Assembly (NCBI RefSeq): GCF_030272615.1
Contig: NC_081407.1
Location: 151,363,048 to 151,427,047 of the forward strand
Source: Cryptomeria japonica
Taxonomy: Eukaryota > Streptophyta > Pinopsida > Cupressales > Cupressaceae
Length of the DNA stretch: 64,000 nucleotides
Direction of reading: 5' to 3'
Positions 1 to 10,391 of the stretch are shown here, in pieces. The translations under genes were made by a program, and so were the position numbers. Each line of letters opens with the position of its first letter. Position 1 is the first letter of the stretch. Below the pieces are notes generated by a model. It searched no databases, was not told where the DNA came from, and saw nothing but the letters and a program-made list of their open reading frames with translations.

Positions 1-226
1 CTTTTGCAGACAGAAGTGGTAATATGAGCTTCAGAGTATTTAGGATGTGGAGGACTTTCAATTCTTCACTACAAACTTCAGTGTCTATTTGAGTTCTTAC
101 TTTATTTCCTGAATGAAGCCAGTGCTTGAACAAGGCATAAACAGCCTTACTGGCCTTTCCAAGAGCTAATGAACCCTGGAATGACTTTAAGACCTGCTCA
201 AGGCATTCCTGCCCACATTTCCTTAC
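1..226 (-). CDS. RRP12: RRP12-like protein, exon 2 (partial, continues past left edge)
   Basis: On the minus strand the stretch from 226 down to 1 is open in one frame for about 75 codons. It starts with V-R-K-C-G-Q-E-C-L-E-Q-V-L-K-S-F, continues through L-F-K-H-W-L-H-S-G, and ends in the helical segment V-L-H-I-L-N-T-L-K-L-I-L-P-L-L. This is the alpha-helical repeat pattern of RRP12, a nucleolar protein for 40S subunit maturation and export. The acceptor is a pyrimidine-rich run followed by AACAG at 227-231. The frame continues exactly from exon 1, which ends in D-K-R-P-K, so the joined text reads RPK|VRKCGQEC, a well-conserved RRP12 segment. The 3' end lies outside the window. I see the ORF and splice sites; the family is recognised from memory of plant RRP12 proteins. 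Confidence 0.75.
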
Positions 227-555
227 CTGTTATCCATATTAAAGGAAAGAAGTCAGCAACACAACAGACATGGTTTTTTTATGTTCAAGAGTTAAGAGTG
301 GTCGGAGCTATTTATTACTCAAAAAAGAATGATAGAAACACAATGACAATGTTCCAAATGACAAAATATTACACCCTATTGATCTGTACACATGCAATTT
401 ATTCTCTTGATTGCAGACACAAAGAAATGAATACTAGCAGTACATTAAATCAGAACAAGATCTCAAGAAGATGAACCAAAGGGAAATAGCACTCACCCTT
501 AATAAGAATGAAACATAAGACGAAATTTTAGTTGGCTGGGAATTGTATGACTGCT

Positions 556-690
556 TTTATATGCCTCAAATAGGGGATGTTGAATATCTAAAAGTCCCTT
601 CAAATGTGTTAACAGTTTGGAGACAACTTTTGTAGACAGAAGTGGTAATATGAGCTTCAGAGTATTTAGGATGTGAAGGACTATACTTTC
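556..690 (-). pseudogene. Diverged duplicate of part of RRP12-like exon 2
   Basis: The minus strand from about 690 to 556 reads V-L-H-I-L-N-T-L-K-L-I-L-P-L-L-S-T-K, then a further helical stretch ending near E-A-Y-K. Its first part matches the left end of exon 2: plus 628-684 matches plus 1-57 with only a few differences. It sits inside intron 1, upstream of the real exon 2 in the direction of transcription. Sequence upstream of the match does not resemble exon 2, so only the 3' part of that exon was copied. An AG-ended potential acceptor (GATCAG) precedes it, so use as an alternative exon cannot be excluded. The part beyond the window edge prevents a full comparison. Confidence 0.5.
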
Positions 691-2290
691 GTAGGCAATT
701 TTCCTCTGATCTTCTAGTTTCCAGATGCACGATCTATATATATACCTTTCAGTGGAACAAGAATACTGCAAGCTTAAAAATAAAACAAAAACATATGCTT
801 GTACCTCAAGTAACTTGATTTTTTGTAGCTAACTGGGAATGACAGAAAAATTGTTGACTTTGTAGTGGAACACTGCTAGAGTGTGCCACTAACAATTGAT
901 GTGTCCTACTTTATGAAAGATCCTAGAATATGACAACGTTTGTTGCAGAACAAATTAGTGAGCATAAGCATCAACAAGAAGACAACAATGAATATCAATG
1001 GGTGTCCACTTACGATAGATGGCCGTAGTCCCATCAATCCTTGCAAAACTATTGCAAGTCCATACAAATAAATCCTAACAAATAACTGTACCATTTGATT
1101 CTCTTTTTAACTAGACATTCTCCATGTTTTCTATTCCAAAGTTGTATTTCGCCAAAAAAAAAAATCTCCCACTTTCCGTAAAACAAAGATATAGTGCAAA
1201 TTCAACCCTAATAACTAATATGTTTGGGAGGAAGTACTTTTACAAATGATATAATGCAACTGTAGATCATGCTAACCTCGCATGCAACAATAAGATACAA
1301 TACAGATGCTCTTGCAGAATTCCTTCCTGGCTAAGAGACAGTGTTGACATTTTTTGCTTGGTTCGGAACTTTTGCACAAGTTCAATGTGAACATGCAAGT
1401 CGTTCGACTTATTTCTATTGTGTAATTCACTTTAATGATTAATCTGAAAGTCTTTTATTTAGTTAAACAAGTCTAATAAAGTGTAGAAAATCACTTATGA
1501 ATTAGACTTATCTTCCTAGTCATCTCCTGTGTGGTATAAGATATCTATTATTGAAGATTAGATATTTTAGCCAAATAATATAAAGATAGATGCAAGATAG
1601 AAGTTCGATAACTCAGAGCAGTGTAATATTCATGTGCAACTAGAGGACTAGTTATAGAGGTTACTTGTAAGCTTTTGAAGGAATGCAAAGCAGATTCAGG
1701 TGTAAAATATTTGTCTCTCGTATTCATCATTTCCAACATTTTGATTCCACTGTTTTGTGTATGTAATTCAATGTTATTTCAGCATAAGGCAACTATACAT
1801 CGTGATTGGAGTAATTAATAAGCCATACATTGTTGGAAATGTTAGTCAAACCACCTGTAATGTGTTATTGAATATCTTCAGACCTAACTGATATATTTCA
1901 AGTGGTAGATGTTGTTTTCCTCGTTGACAGGAGTCTTTTACATAAATTGACTCTTGCGTGATAAAATTATGTTTACGCAACAGACCAATCTGGTTGTTTA
2001 ACTTTTTGCTCTAACTATAAAGTCGTACTATTATTTCATAGCTGCAAATACACTTCAAGAACTCGTTGATTATATATCTTTCATCTGTATTTGTATTAAG
2101 TGATGACATTGTGTTAATGTATTTAACCAAACAGTTTTAGTTCTAAACTTTTAAGTCTGTAGTGTTTTCATTTTCTAATTGGGTGTTTATTGTGTCATTT
2201 CTTGTTACCAGAAGCAGCTAACTTTCAGGTGGAAAATTGCACCTGTCACCAACATTTGCACTTTGGACTTATACAATCTGTTTCATTAGA

Positions 2291-2974
2291 ATCTGGTAGC
2301 TTAAAAAAGGGATTCCATTGTTTTGCATGTGCAGAGTTTCGACTTTCAGCTTTCTAGCATTGCAGTATTAACCAAAAATTTGCAAATACATTGTACTCTT
2401 TTAATGAAATGATTTTTTAACAAAAAAGAAGAAAATGTTGCAGGGTTGGGGCATATAATGTGATAATACCAAGGTTTTTGCCACAATCACAGTGTCCTAC
2501 TTGAATTGTAAGCTCTACAAGCTCAAAATTTAAAATCTGAAGTTTAGGTACTGAGACATTTTTAAAGCCAGATTTTGAAGGAAACACTGAGGCTTGAAAA
2601 AAGAAAGTCTAAGCCTGATGTTGATGCAATAAATCTGGTAGCTTAAAAAAGGGATTCCATTGTTTTGCATGTGCAGAGTTTCGACTTTCAGCTTTCTAGC
2701 ATTGCAGTATTAACCAAAAATTTGCAAATACATTGTACTCTTTTAATGAAATGATTTTTTAACAAAAAAGAAGAAAATGTTGCAGGGTTGGGGCATATAA
2801 TGTGATAATACCAAGGTTTTTGCCACAATCACAGTGTCCTACTTGAATTGTAAGCTCTACAAGCTCAAAATTTAAAATCTGAAGTTTAGGTACTGAGACA
2901 TTTTTAAAGCCAGATTTTGAAGGAAACACTGAGGCTTGAAAAAAGAAAGTCTAAGCCTGATGTTGATGCAATAA
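2291..2974. repeat. Exact tandem duplication, 2 x 342 bp
   Basis: The segment 2291-2632 (starting atctggtagcttaaaa) is repeated at 2633-2974 with no difference that I could find by eye. The junction lies in ...gatgcaataa|atctgg. Both copies are non-coding on the evidence available. Perfect identity means either a very recent duplication or an assembly artefact. Confidence 0.85.
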
Positions 2975-3055
2975 TAAGAGGAGATGAGTTTTCTAGTGTT
3001 TCTCCAAATTTCCAAGATAGAGAAATGCTGGTAAGGGTTTCCAGAGATGGCATTT
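2917..3055 (+). other. Short exon-like open stretch, identity unknown
   Basis: The plus strand reads an uninterrupted, charged segment (K-E-T-L-R-L-E-K-R-K-S-K-P-D-V-D, then S-P-N-F-Q-D-R-E-M-L-V). Codon use is less AT-biased in amino-acid terms than nearby sequence. A GTAAGG donor-like site follows E-M-L at about 3030. The first part also occurs in the upstream tandem copy. It could be an exon fragment of an unknown gene caught in the intron, or chance. No function is proposed. Confidence 0.2.
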
Positions 3056-3147
3056 TTTTCCACAATTTTGGGCATGGGAAAGGTATATGTATGTCTGATA
3101 ATGGGCAGGAAGGGATGTGAGGTGATAGATGTGATGGCAATCATAAC

Positions 3148-4055
3148 TGTTGATTATAATTAGGGAATGGCGGATTCCAATTGCCTTGGGCAACATTGGA
3201 AACCGCCCAAGGGGGCCAGCCCCTTCCCCAACATGTAGGGCTGGGCCCTATACCTCATGGCATCTAATAAAAGACCCCACGCTACACTCTACGCTACATA
3301 CAAGCCTAACACGCCATCATGATAGGGCCAACCCTATCCCAATATATTTCGCATTATATAAATTAAAAAGGTTTTAATTTATAAGGCAAGCCGACATGTT
3401 TAGGAGTATTGCTCCACATATAAATAAGCATAAACCTCACATCACAACTCACTCATTTTTTTTTTATCATTCCATGCGAATTATACCTCTGCCTAAAATG
3501 CGAAGTTTGAAGAAGTAATATTGGCGATTTGTATCTGTCATAAAAGACGCTAATATCAAGAGCAAATACAATTGCAAGGAGAGCGAACTATTCTGCAAAT
3601 ACCATTACAAGGAGGGCGAACTATTCCAGATTCAAACAGCTAGAGTTGCAGTCCAGTTTCAGGCAAAGGGGCAGACTTAAGATACAATAAAGTGCTGACC
3701 TAGGGTGTGAATCTGATTGCTGATTACTGTGTTAAATGGGGCAGGCTTGAGACTTACAAAAGTGCAAACTTGTTGAAGACCTTATCAGCCCTATGTGCAA
3801 TCATCTTCAAGTACTAAAGATAAGTGTTGTAATCTTCATATGAATATAATCCATAATCAGATCTGAGGATCTTTTCTGGCTGGGTTTTTCCTCCTAGGAG
3901 GTTTTCCCAGGGTAACCATGTCTTCTTCTTATTTTGTTCATTTCTATGTGATGCCTAAACCTGGAAAACTCTAAAGCTTGCATCTAATCAATTTAGTTAG
4001 AAAATAAAATCTGTTTTCTGAGTTTATATTAATCTGAAAGTGCTAAAATTTAACA
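3148..4055 (+). repeat. 5' LTR of the non-autonomous Copia-type element
   Basis: It begins tgttgattataa and ends gctaaaatttaaca, so it has canonical TG...CA ends. A TATA-like tataaata lies at 3419-3426. It is 908 bp, the same length as its partner at 8874. Confidence 0.9.
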
Positions 4056-4068
4056 TGGTATCAAAGCC
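4056..4068 (+). promoter_or_regulatory. Primer-binding site of the non-autonomous element
   Basis: The sequence tggtatcaaagcc directly follows the 5' LTR. It matches the usual plant Copia site complementary to initiator tRNA-Met (tggtatcagagc) with one substitution. Confidence 0.8.
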
Positions 4069-6512
4069 AAGTTGTTCTAACCGTAATCAGATCTAGCATC
4101 CTGTAGCTAGATCTTGCACTTTCTTGTTGTCGTAAAATTGATGACAAGTTCCAAGATCGAAGAGAGATTGAAAAGGTTTGTGATCAAAGGTTTAGCATGG
4201 TCACATCTTGGTCTTGTATGCTTGAAGATCTGATTCTTCAGCGTCATTCAAGCTAAGTATTTTTGAGTCATTGCATTCTTGATTGCAAGATATATTATAC
4301 TCAACTTATCCAAGAAATTGAAGTATTATCGTTTGGCTGACCTAGTTCTAGGTCGTATTGATTTTATGATTCTAATTGCCTTAGTTGGTAGACTTATCTA
4401 ATATAGAACATTATTTAGATATCATCATAATCTTTGATTTGCTTATTCTTTTAGAACTTAGAAGGTATTCTATATTTCCACTTGAATTTTGCAAGGTATT
4501 ATAGATCGATCCTTCGTTAATGTTTTGATTGGAATCAGGAATGTCTTGGACTCATCATTCACAGTTGTCATCTATATGACTATGATCTAAATACTTGTTA
4601 TGTTCTCTGCATATGTAATTTAGATATTGTTATTATATTAAATAATATGGACTGGTTCTATTATTGACTTTTGATTTAAAAGTTCTAAGTATTCTTGTGA
4701 TGAATACTTATTCTAAGTGAGAAGCTATGCTTGCTTGAGTTATGTTTTTTTTAATGACCTTCATTCATGACATTTTTTTGTTGACTTGAATTCTACTTGA
4801 CATGAACGACTTATGGACATGTATACAGTCATGAGGAGCTAATGATTGTTTGCCTTGGCATCATTGATAAAGTATACCAATTGAGGTGTAGAAATTTTAT
4901 GTTCTATTAATTATGGAGATGAACTCTTAATGAACAGATCAAGATCACTTTGACTTAATATTTTGGCCTATGGGTAATTTTACTAATAGGTGTTCCTGAT
5001 AGAAAAGTTTAGTTGAAAGATGAGCTGCAATCTTGTTCATAGTATGCAAGAGTTAATGCTAGCCTTGTAGTTCGTATAATATAGATCTTCTTCATGTGCT
5101 TTTTGACGTATGGGATTCTTCTACTATCATAAACTACCTTGAGATCTGTTTTTGTTTTGATCAAATATAAATTGTGCTTGGTGGTTAACAAAGAGTATAA
5201 CTAATAAGTATTTTATCATTTTGCAGAATGATGTTGTTGTTAGATCAATTTTATCAATGCTCATTTGTTTTGATTCACTTCTGATTACTTTCCTCTGGAC
5301 TGAACTGCAAATAGATGAACTAATATTATGGCTACATTCAGTCTTTGGTCTTTTCTATGTTCTTTCTTCTGATTTGAGTGAACTACTACTTTCGTTTATT
5401 GTTACACCAATGTTATAAGATGTTCTAGTAATCATGTGTTTCAGAACACAGCTTTGAGTTGTTCTCAACCTTCAAATCTGACCATTGATGTAAAGAATGA
5501 GATCTACTAAATGTGTTATGAAGAAGTTATGTGTGGCTCCTTGTTGTTTTAGAAGTGTATTAAAGATCCCTTTTGCTCTTAATGTTTTAGTGCAAACCTC
5601 TTTTTGGTTTTGTAATACCAAAGATAATGATCAACTATGGACCTTAATGGAATCTTGAGTTCTGATAATTGTAGATTCATCACTTCTCCTATAAGAGGTT
5701 GATGGGGCACGGCTGGATGATTTGTGAGGTTTGAGTATTCTTTATTGTGCTTCCTCCATCGTCTGTTCCAAGAGATTGAATTTATATCTTGTCTTACTAA
5801 CATTGCATAATGTTACTATTCATTGGCTGAAACTATTTTCTACAAATCTGTGATTCTAATTATGGTTCCTCTTTGAAAGATTTCGCAATTGATCTCTTAG
5901 GATTTTCATTTTTTATTGATGACATTGGATTGGCAATCTTGTTGTGTAATCTCTTGATGGAAGTTATCCTCATCTTATCTCAATAATTGTGCTATGGGTC
6001 CACCCTATTGATTGAAAGATAGATGGACAAGATCCTTGAGATTAACATAAAAGATTGATTGTGCAAAAATTAAGAGGGAGTGCCTCCTTCTAAGTTTGGT
6101 ATACTCTAACTTATGTTGGTTGATTACCTTTTGATTATGAGTATTAGCATGGAATTTTTGGGTCAAGCATTTTTTAATTTTTGAACTGACTTGATACTTG
6201 GCTATCAATCTGATATTGAAGATTAAGAGGGAGCCCTATGATCTTCAATAAAACTCTTGGTATGAAAGAGTACTTGATAAGCGGGTTTTATAAAGATTCT
6301 AACCTGTTCCTTAAAGTATTTGAAATGCTAATTCTGATTCCTTATGAAGATGATCTAACTCTGACGGATAAAGATAGCCTCATGATTTAATAAGAAAGAT
6401 TTAGCTCAGAATTGAGATGGAAGATCTAAACCTAAAATGCATTACTTCTAGGTTAGAAGTGTGGCAAGGATCTAATGAAATTATTCGAAGTCAAGTTTTC
6501 TATTGTTATGTT

Positions 6513-7455
6513 CAGTGTTCCACGGGCGTTGGGGACGGGGGGACGGGGGGACGAGGGGGACGCGTTTCCGGGACGGGGGGACCAAGAGCCTAAATTTGGG
6601 GACGGCGGGGGGACGGCGGGGGGGGTGGCGGGGTGGTGGTGCTCATATACTTGTACATATACATATAGTACTTGAAAAACTAGTTTTGAAAAGATGTATG
6701 ACAGTATTACAGTGTAAGAATTACATTTCAAATGAGACTATAGGAAATTTGAAATACTAAATCTAAATACCAAGATTTCTAAGTTGTGTTGTTATATGGA
6801 GCCTGATCAAACTCGGAGGTTAGATTTTCCCTACTTCTATCGGCGCGGTTTCCCCCTATATTTTTCAACGGGGGTTTGGGGGCAGTGCCCCCAAGTTGGG
6901 TTCAAGGGGCAGTGCCCCTTGCGCGTTCCCTATCGCGATACAGGGCGGGGTCGAGGGGCAGCGCCCCGCGAGGCCAAAAATACTTTTATTATTTTCTAAA
7001 GGCGTCGGGTGTTATTTTTCCATTGGCCCACGTCCAATTAGAGTTACCCCTTAACCCTCAAAAAACTTAAAAACTCACTTTTTTTAAAAATTTTAATTTT
7101 AAACATTGCATATAAGTGGGGGCGACAGGAGACGTCTGGGCGTCTCCCCGTCCTTGGAGAGACGTCTGCACGTCTCTTGAAGGACGGGGAGACGCCCAAA
7201 CGTCTCCCAAGGAGACGTGGAGGCGTCTCCATGTCTCTTTGGGAGACGCCCAAACGTCTCCCAAGGAGACGTCTCCACGTCTCCACGTCTCCCTGGGAGA
7301 CGCGGGGACGCGGGGACGTCTCCACGTCCCAGCGGCGTTTGGGTGGCGGTGGCGGGACGGCGGGGGACGTCGCGTCCCCGTCCCCCCGTCCCCGAGACGT
7401 CTCTGACGGGGGGACGCGCCCAAAAAGGGGGGGGACGCGTCCCCGTGGTTCACTG
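6513..7455. mobile_element. Non-autonomous hAT-like DNA element, GC-rich
   Basis: The 943-bp insert has terminal inverted repeats CAGTGTTCCACGGG (left) and CAGTGAACCACGGG (right, reverse complement). It is flanked by an exact 8-bp target duplication GTTATGTT at 6505-6512 and 7456-7463. A CAGTG end with an 8-bp duplication is typical of the hAT superfamily. Both subterminal zones are packed with GGGGACG/CGTCCCC motifs. The middle has short G-rich palindromes such as gggggcagtgccccc at 6887-6895 and nearby, and the right third is a dense GAGACG/CGTCTC array. No transposase is encoded; the Arg/Pro-rich open frames across it are by-products of base composition. It is nested in the Copia-derived element 3148-9781. 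Confidence 0.8.
7128..7405. repeat. Dense GAGACG / CGTCTC palindromic array
   Basis: About 18 occurrences of GAGACG or its complement CGTCTC fall in under 300 bp, often joined as GAGACGTCTC or spaced by short C/A-rich linkers. The two orientations are interleaved, so the array can fold in many ways. It lies in the right half of the hAT-like element. Confidence 0.8.
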
Positions 7456-7664
7456 GTTATGTTAGAATTATGGATTGTAAACTTATATGGAAACTAACTT
7501 AAAGAAGTTGAGTATGTCTGCAGCCAACTATGATTTTGCAGATTCATCTGAATAGAGGCAGGTTGATTGATGAGTGTTTCAGCTAGTCAAAGCCAAGCAT
7601 ATTGTTGCAGCCAAGCATATTTTGATATTTGCAAGACACAATTGATTATAAGCTGAAGCTACTT

Positions 7665-7960
7665 AGGTTCAGATTGGTCAAGAAGTGTTACAGACAAGGA
7701 AAACACTTCAAGCATTCAACCGCTGCAATCTCTTGGACCTACAGGGACAGTCCTCAGTTGCATTGAGTATTACTGTAGCTAAATACATTGCTGCAAGTGT
7801 TGCATCAAGAGAAGCAGTGTGGTTTCTCAAAATTCTTGTTATGTTGTTTTGATTTATTATCAAGGTTGTATAGAAATACCTAACAATTCAGTGTTTTATG
7901 GCAAGACAATCCTGTGTTGCAGATGTTCTCACCAAGTCTCTTGAAGCTTGAGATAGACTT
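7665..7960 (+). pseudogene. Copia RNase H remnant in the non-autonomous element
   Basis: In shifting frames the plus strand still reads pieces of a Copia RNase H domain: S-D-W-S-R-S-V-T-D-K (compare the usual SDWAGSVDDR), A-A-I-S-W-T, then K-Y-I-A-A-S-V-A-S-R-E-A-V-W-F-L, and finally V-A-D-V-L-T-K-S-L near 7918-7945. These are in the normal order with frameshifts and stops between them. This shows the element descends from a Copia with a full pol. Confidence 0.6.
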
Positions 7961-8029
7961 GGAGCTGTGGAGAACACCGCCTTGGTTGAAAGGGAGTCTC
8001 AACCTCAGTGATACATTGTGTTGTATCAA

Positions 8030-8290
8030 ACCACCCTCTACGGGCAATGTAAGGTGTATTGTAATCCTCTCAAGGAGAAGAGTAATTGTTAACCATCCTC
8101 TGCGGGCAATGTAAGATGGTATTGTAATCTTCTCAGGGAGAAGAGTAATTGTTAACCATCCTCTGTGGGCAATGTAAGATGGTATTGTAATCTTCTCAGG
8201 GAGAAGAGTAATTGTTAACCATCCTTTGCGGGCAATGTAAGATGGTAGAAAAGATCCTCTCCACCCTCTGCGGGCAATGTAAGGTGGATC
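8030..8290 (+). repeat. Tandem repeat, 62-63 bp unit, about 4.5 copies
   Basis: Units begin accatcctctgcgggcaatg and start at 8030, 8092, 8155, 8218 and (shortened) 8263. The first three end with agtaattgtta. They lie just upstream of the 3' LTR of the element 3148-9781. No coding function is evident. Confidence 0.85.
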
Positions 8291-8545
8291 CAGTCTATGC
8301 TTGTGTGCGAGCTGGAAGATTATATTATGTAGTTCCATTGTATGCATGTGTGCAAGATGGAAGACTACAATATTCTGATTATGTCTATTCCATTTCTTGC
8401 TTGTGTGCAAGATGGAGGATTATGTTTATTAGATTCCATTCTATGCTTGTGTGCAAGATGGAGGACTATGTCTTCATTTTATAATATGGAGAGCAATGAT
8501 TATGTATCTCCACTCTATGCTTGAGTGCAAGATGGAAGATTACGA
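8290..8545 (+). repeat. Tandem repeat with core tatgcttgtgtgcaagatgg, 5 copies
   Basis: Five diverged units carry the core at about 8293, 8338, 8391, 8439 and 8512, with spacing of 45-73 bp. They follow directly on the 62-bp array and are unrelated to it in sequence. Confidence 0.75.
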
Positions 8546-8873
8546 TGTTACATTCTTCTTTGGGAGAAGACTGAGGTTAAGGCAATGAATGATGGATATG
8601 CATGATCGATGGCATGGAAAGACTCCATGATGTGCATGAATAATTGTGTATGTATTCATGACTTGCAAGTGTGCATGTTAAAGTTTGAAGTCACCCTCCA
8701 CAGGCAGTACAAGATGGATACTATGGGATACTTGTTGTGATCCTCTCTTAGGAATATTTGAAGGTGACAGCTAAGGTCGGATTACAATTTAAACATTGTA
8801 TGTATTACTTAGGGCTGGGCCCTAATCTTGTAACTTGGTTGTAAGATTATCTTTCTCCCTAATTAAGAGGGAG

Positions 8874-9781
8874 TGTTGATTATAATTAGGGAATGGCGGA
8901 TTCCAATTGCCTTGGGCAACATTGGAATCCGCCCAAGGGGGCCAGCCCCTTCCCCAACATGTAGGGTTGGGCCCTATACCTCATGGCATCTAATAAAAGA
9001 CCCCACGCTACACTCCACGCTACATACAAGCCTAACACGCCATCATGATAGGGCCAACCCTATCCCAATATATTTCACATTAAATAAATTAAAAAGGTTT
9101 TAATTTATAAGGCAAGCTGACATGTTTAGGAGTATTGCTCCACATATAAATAAGCATAAATCTCACATCACAATTCACTCATTTTTTTTTTATCATTCCA
9201 TGCGAATTATACCTCTGCCTAAAATGCGAAGTTTGAAGAAGTAATATTGGCGATTTGTATATGTCATAAAAGGCGCTAATATCAAGAGCAAATACAATTG
9301 CAAGGAGAGCGAACTATTCTGCAAATAACATTACAAGGAGGGCGAACTATTCCAAATTCAAACAGCTAGGGTTGCAATCCAGTTTCAGGCAAAGGGGCAG
9401 ACTTAAGATACAATAAAGTGCTGACCTAGGGTGTGGATCTGATTGCTGATTACTGTGTTAAATGGGGCAGGATTGAGACTTACAAAAGTGCAGACTTGTT
9501 GAAGACCTTATCAGCCCTATGTGCAATCATCTTCAAGTACTAAAAATAAGTGTTGTAATCTTCACATGAATATAATCCATAATCAGATCTGAGGATCTTT
9601 TCTGGCTGGGTTTTTCCTCCTAGGAGGTTTTCCTAGGGTAACCATGTCTTGTTCTTATTTTGTTCATTTCTATGTGATGCCTAAACCTAGAAAACTCTAA
9701 ATTTTGCATCTAATCAATTTAGTTAGAAAATAAAATCTGTTTTCTGAGTTTATATTAATCTGAAAGTGCTAAAAGTTAACA
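8874..9781 (+). repeat. 3' LTR of the non-autonomous Copia-type element
   Basis: This is the 908-bp partner of 3148-4055, preceded by the purine tract aagagggag (8865-8873) and followed by target duplication ATAAC. Differences from the 5' LTR are mainly transitions. Confidence 0.9.
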
Positions 9782-10184
9782 ATAACAAGTATTGGTGTAG
9801 GGTCTTCACATGACAGACTTTTATTTTTATGTACAGTGTTTTCCTTCGCATGAATAGAGAATAATGGGAGGATTGATAGCTAGGACACATGACAGTGGCT
9901 GGCAGAACTCCCTTACAACCATTTTAGAAACACCGTGGCATCATTTGTTTTTGTCTTCAATGTATGGTTGAGTGACCAAAATTATATTCCCAGTTCTTTT
10001 GGGCTCCTAGCCTTTGTCGTGTTGCCTCTATGATATGGGCTCATCCTTAAGGAGTAGCAGGTGCAAGAGATGTGGCCAAGACCAAAAGGAGTAAGTTAGC
10101 AAAACCAAAATGATAGAGAATTTCGTTTACTGCTTGGAAAAGGAGATTGCTAATCCTAACCTCATACCTGGGTAATACACATAT

Positions 10185-10391
10185 TAAAACAGTGCGAGAC
10201 ACGCAATGGATTTCAAAGAATTGATTCAATAATCAGAATGAGCAAAACGCTCATAAATAATACAAGCTATTTACAAGAATAGCAAGTTTCTAATAAGAAA
10301 CTGCTGAGAAGATCGAAGACGATCTGTCTAAAATAGAATATACACTGAATGAGCATTAATACTAAAATTAACATATTTTAATATTCTATTA
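10185..10391 (-). repeat. 3' LTR of Copia-1 (207 bp)
   Basis: On the minus strand it starts TAATAGAATATT and ends CACTGTTTTA. It directly follows the polypurine tract AAGGGAGGG. Its first three bases form the pol stop codon. Confidence 0.95.

Larger units (their letters stand above)
3148..9781 (+). mobile_element. Non-autonomous LTR retrotransposon derived from Copia (LARD-like)
   Basis: Two 908-bp LTRs (3148-4055 and 8874-9781) flank a 4.8-kb interior with no long ORF. The element is bounded by an exact 5-bp duplication ATAAC (3143-3147 and 9782-9786). A primer-binding site like initiator tRNA-Met (tggtatcaaagcc) starts at 4056, and a purine tract (aagagggag) ends at 8873, so it is plus-oriented. 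The LTRs differ at roughly 27 positions by eye (about 3 percent). The interior carries only a broken Copia RNase H remnant near its 3' end. Mobilisation must have relied on proteins from another Copia element. A hAT-like element (6513-7455) is nested in it. From 4069 to 6504 I see no coding signal. Confidence 0.9.

Noticed and set aside
6475-7497. Several Arg/Pro/Gly-rich open frames on both strands
   Set aside because: They arise from the GC-rich repeats of the hAT-like element, which lacks stops in any frame; no start context, domain or codon signal supports a protein.
8030-8545. Possible CRISPR-like array
   Set aside because: Eukaryotic context, diverged units without unique equal-length spacers, and position inside an LTR element; they are simple tandem repeats.
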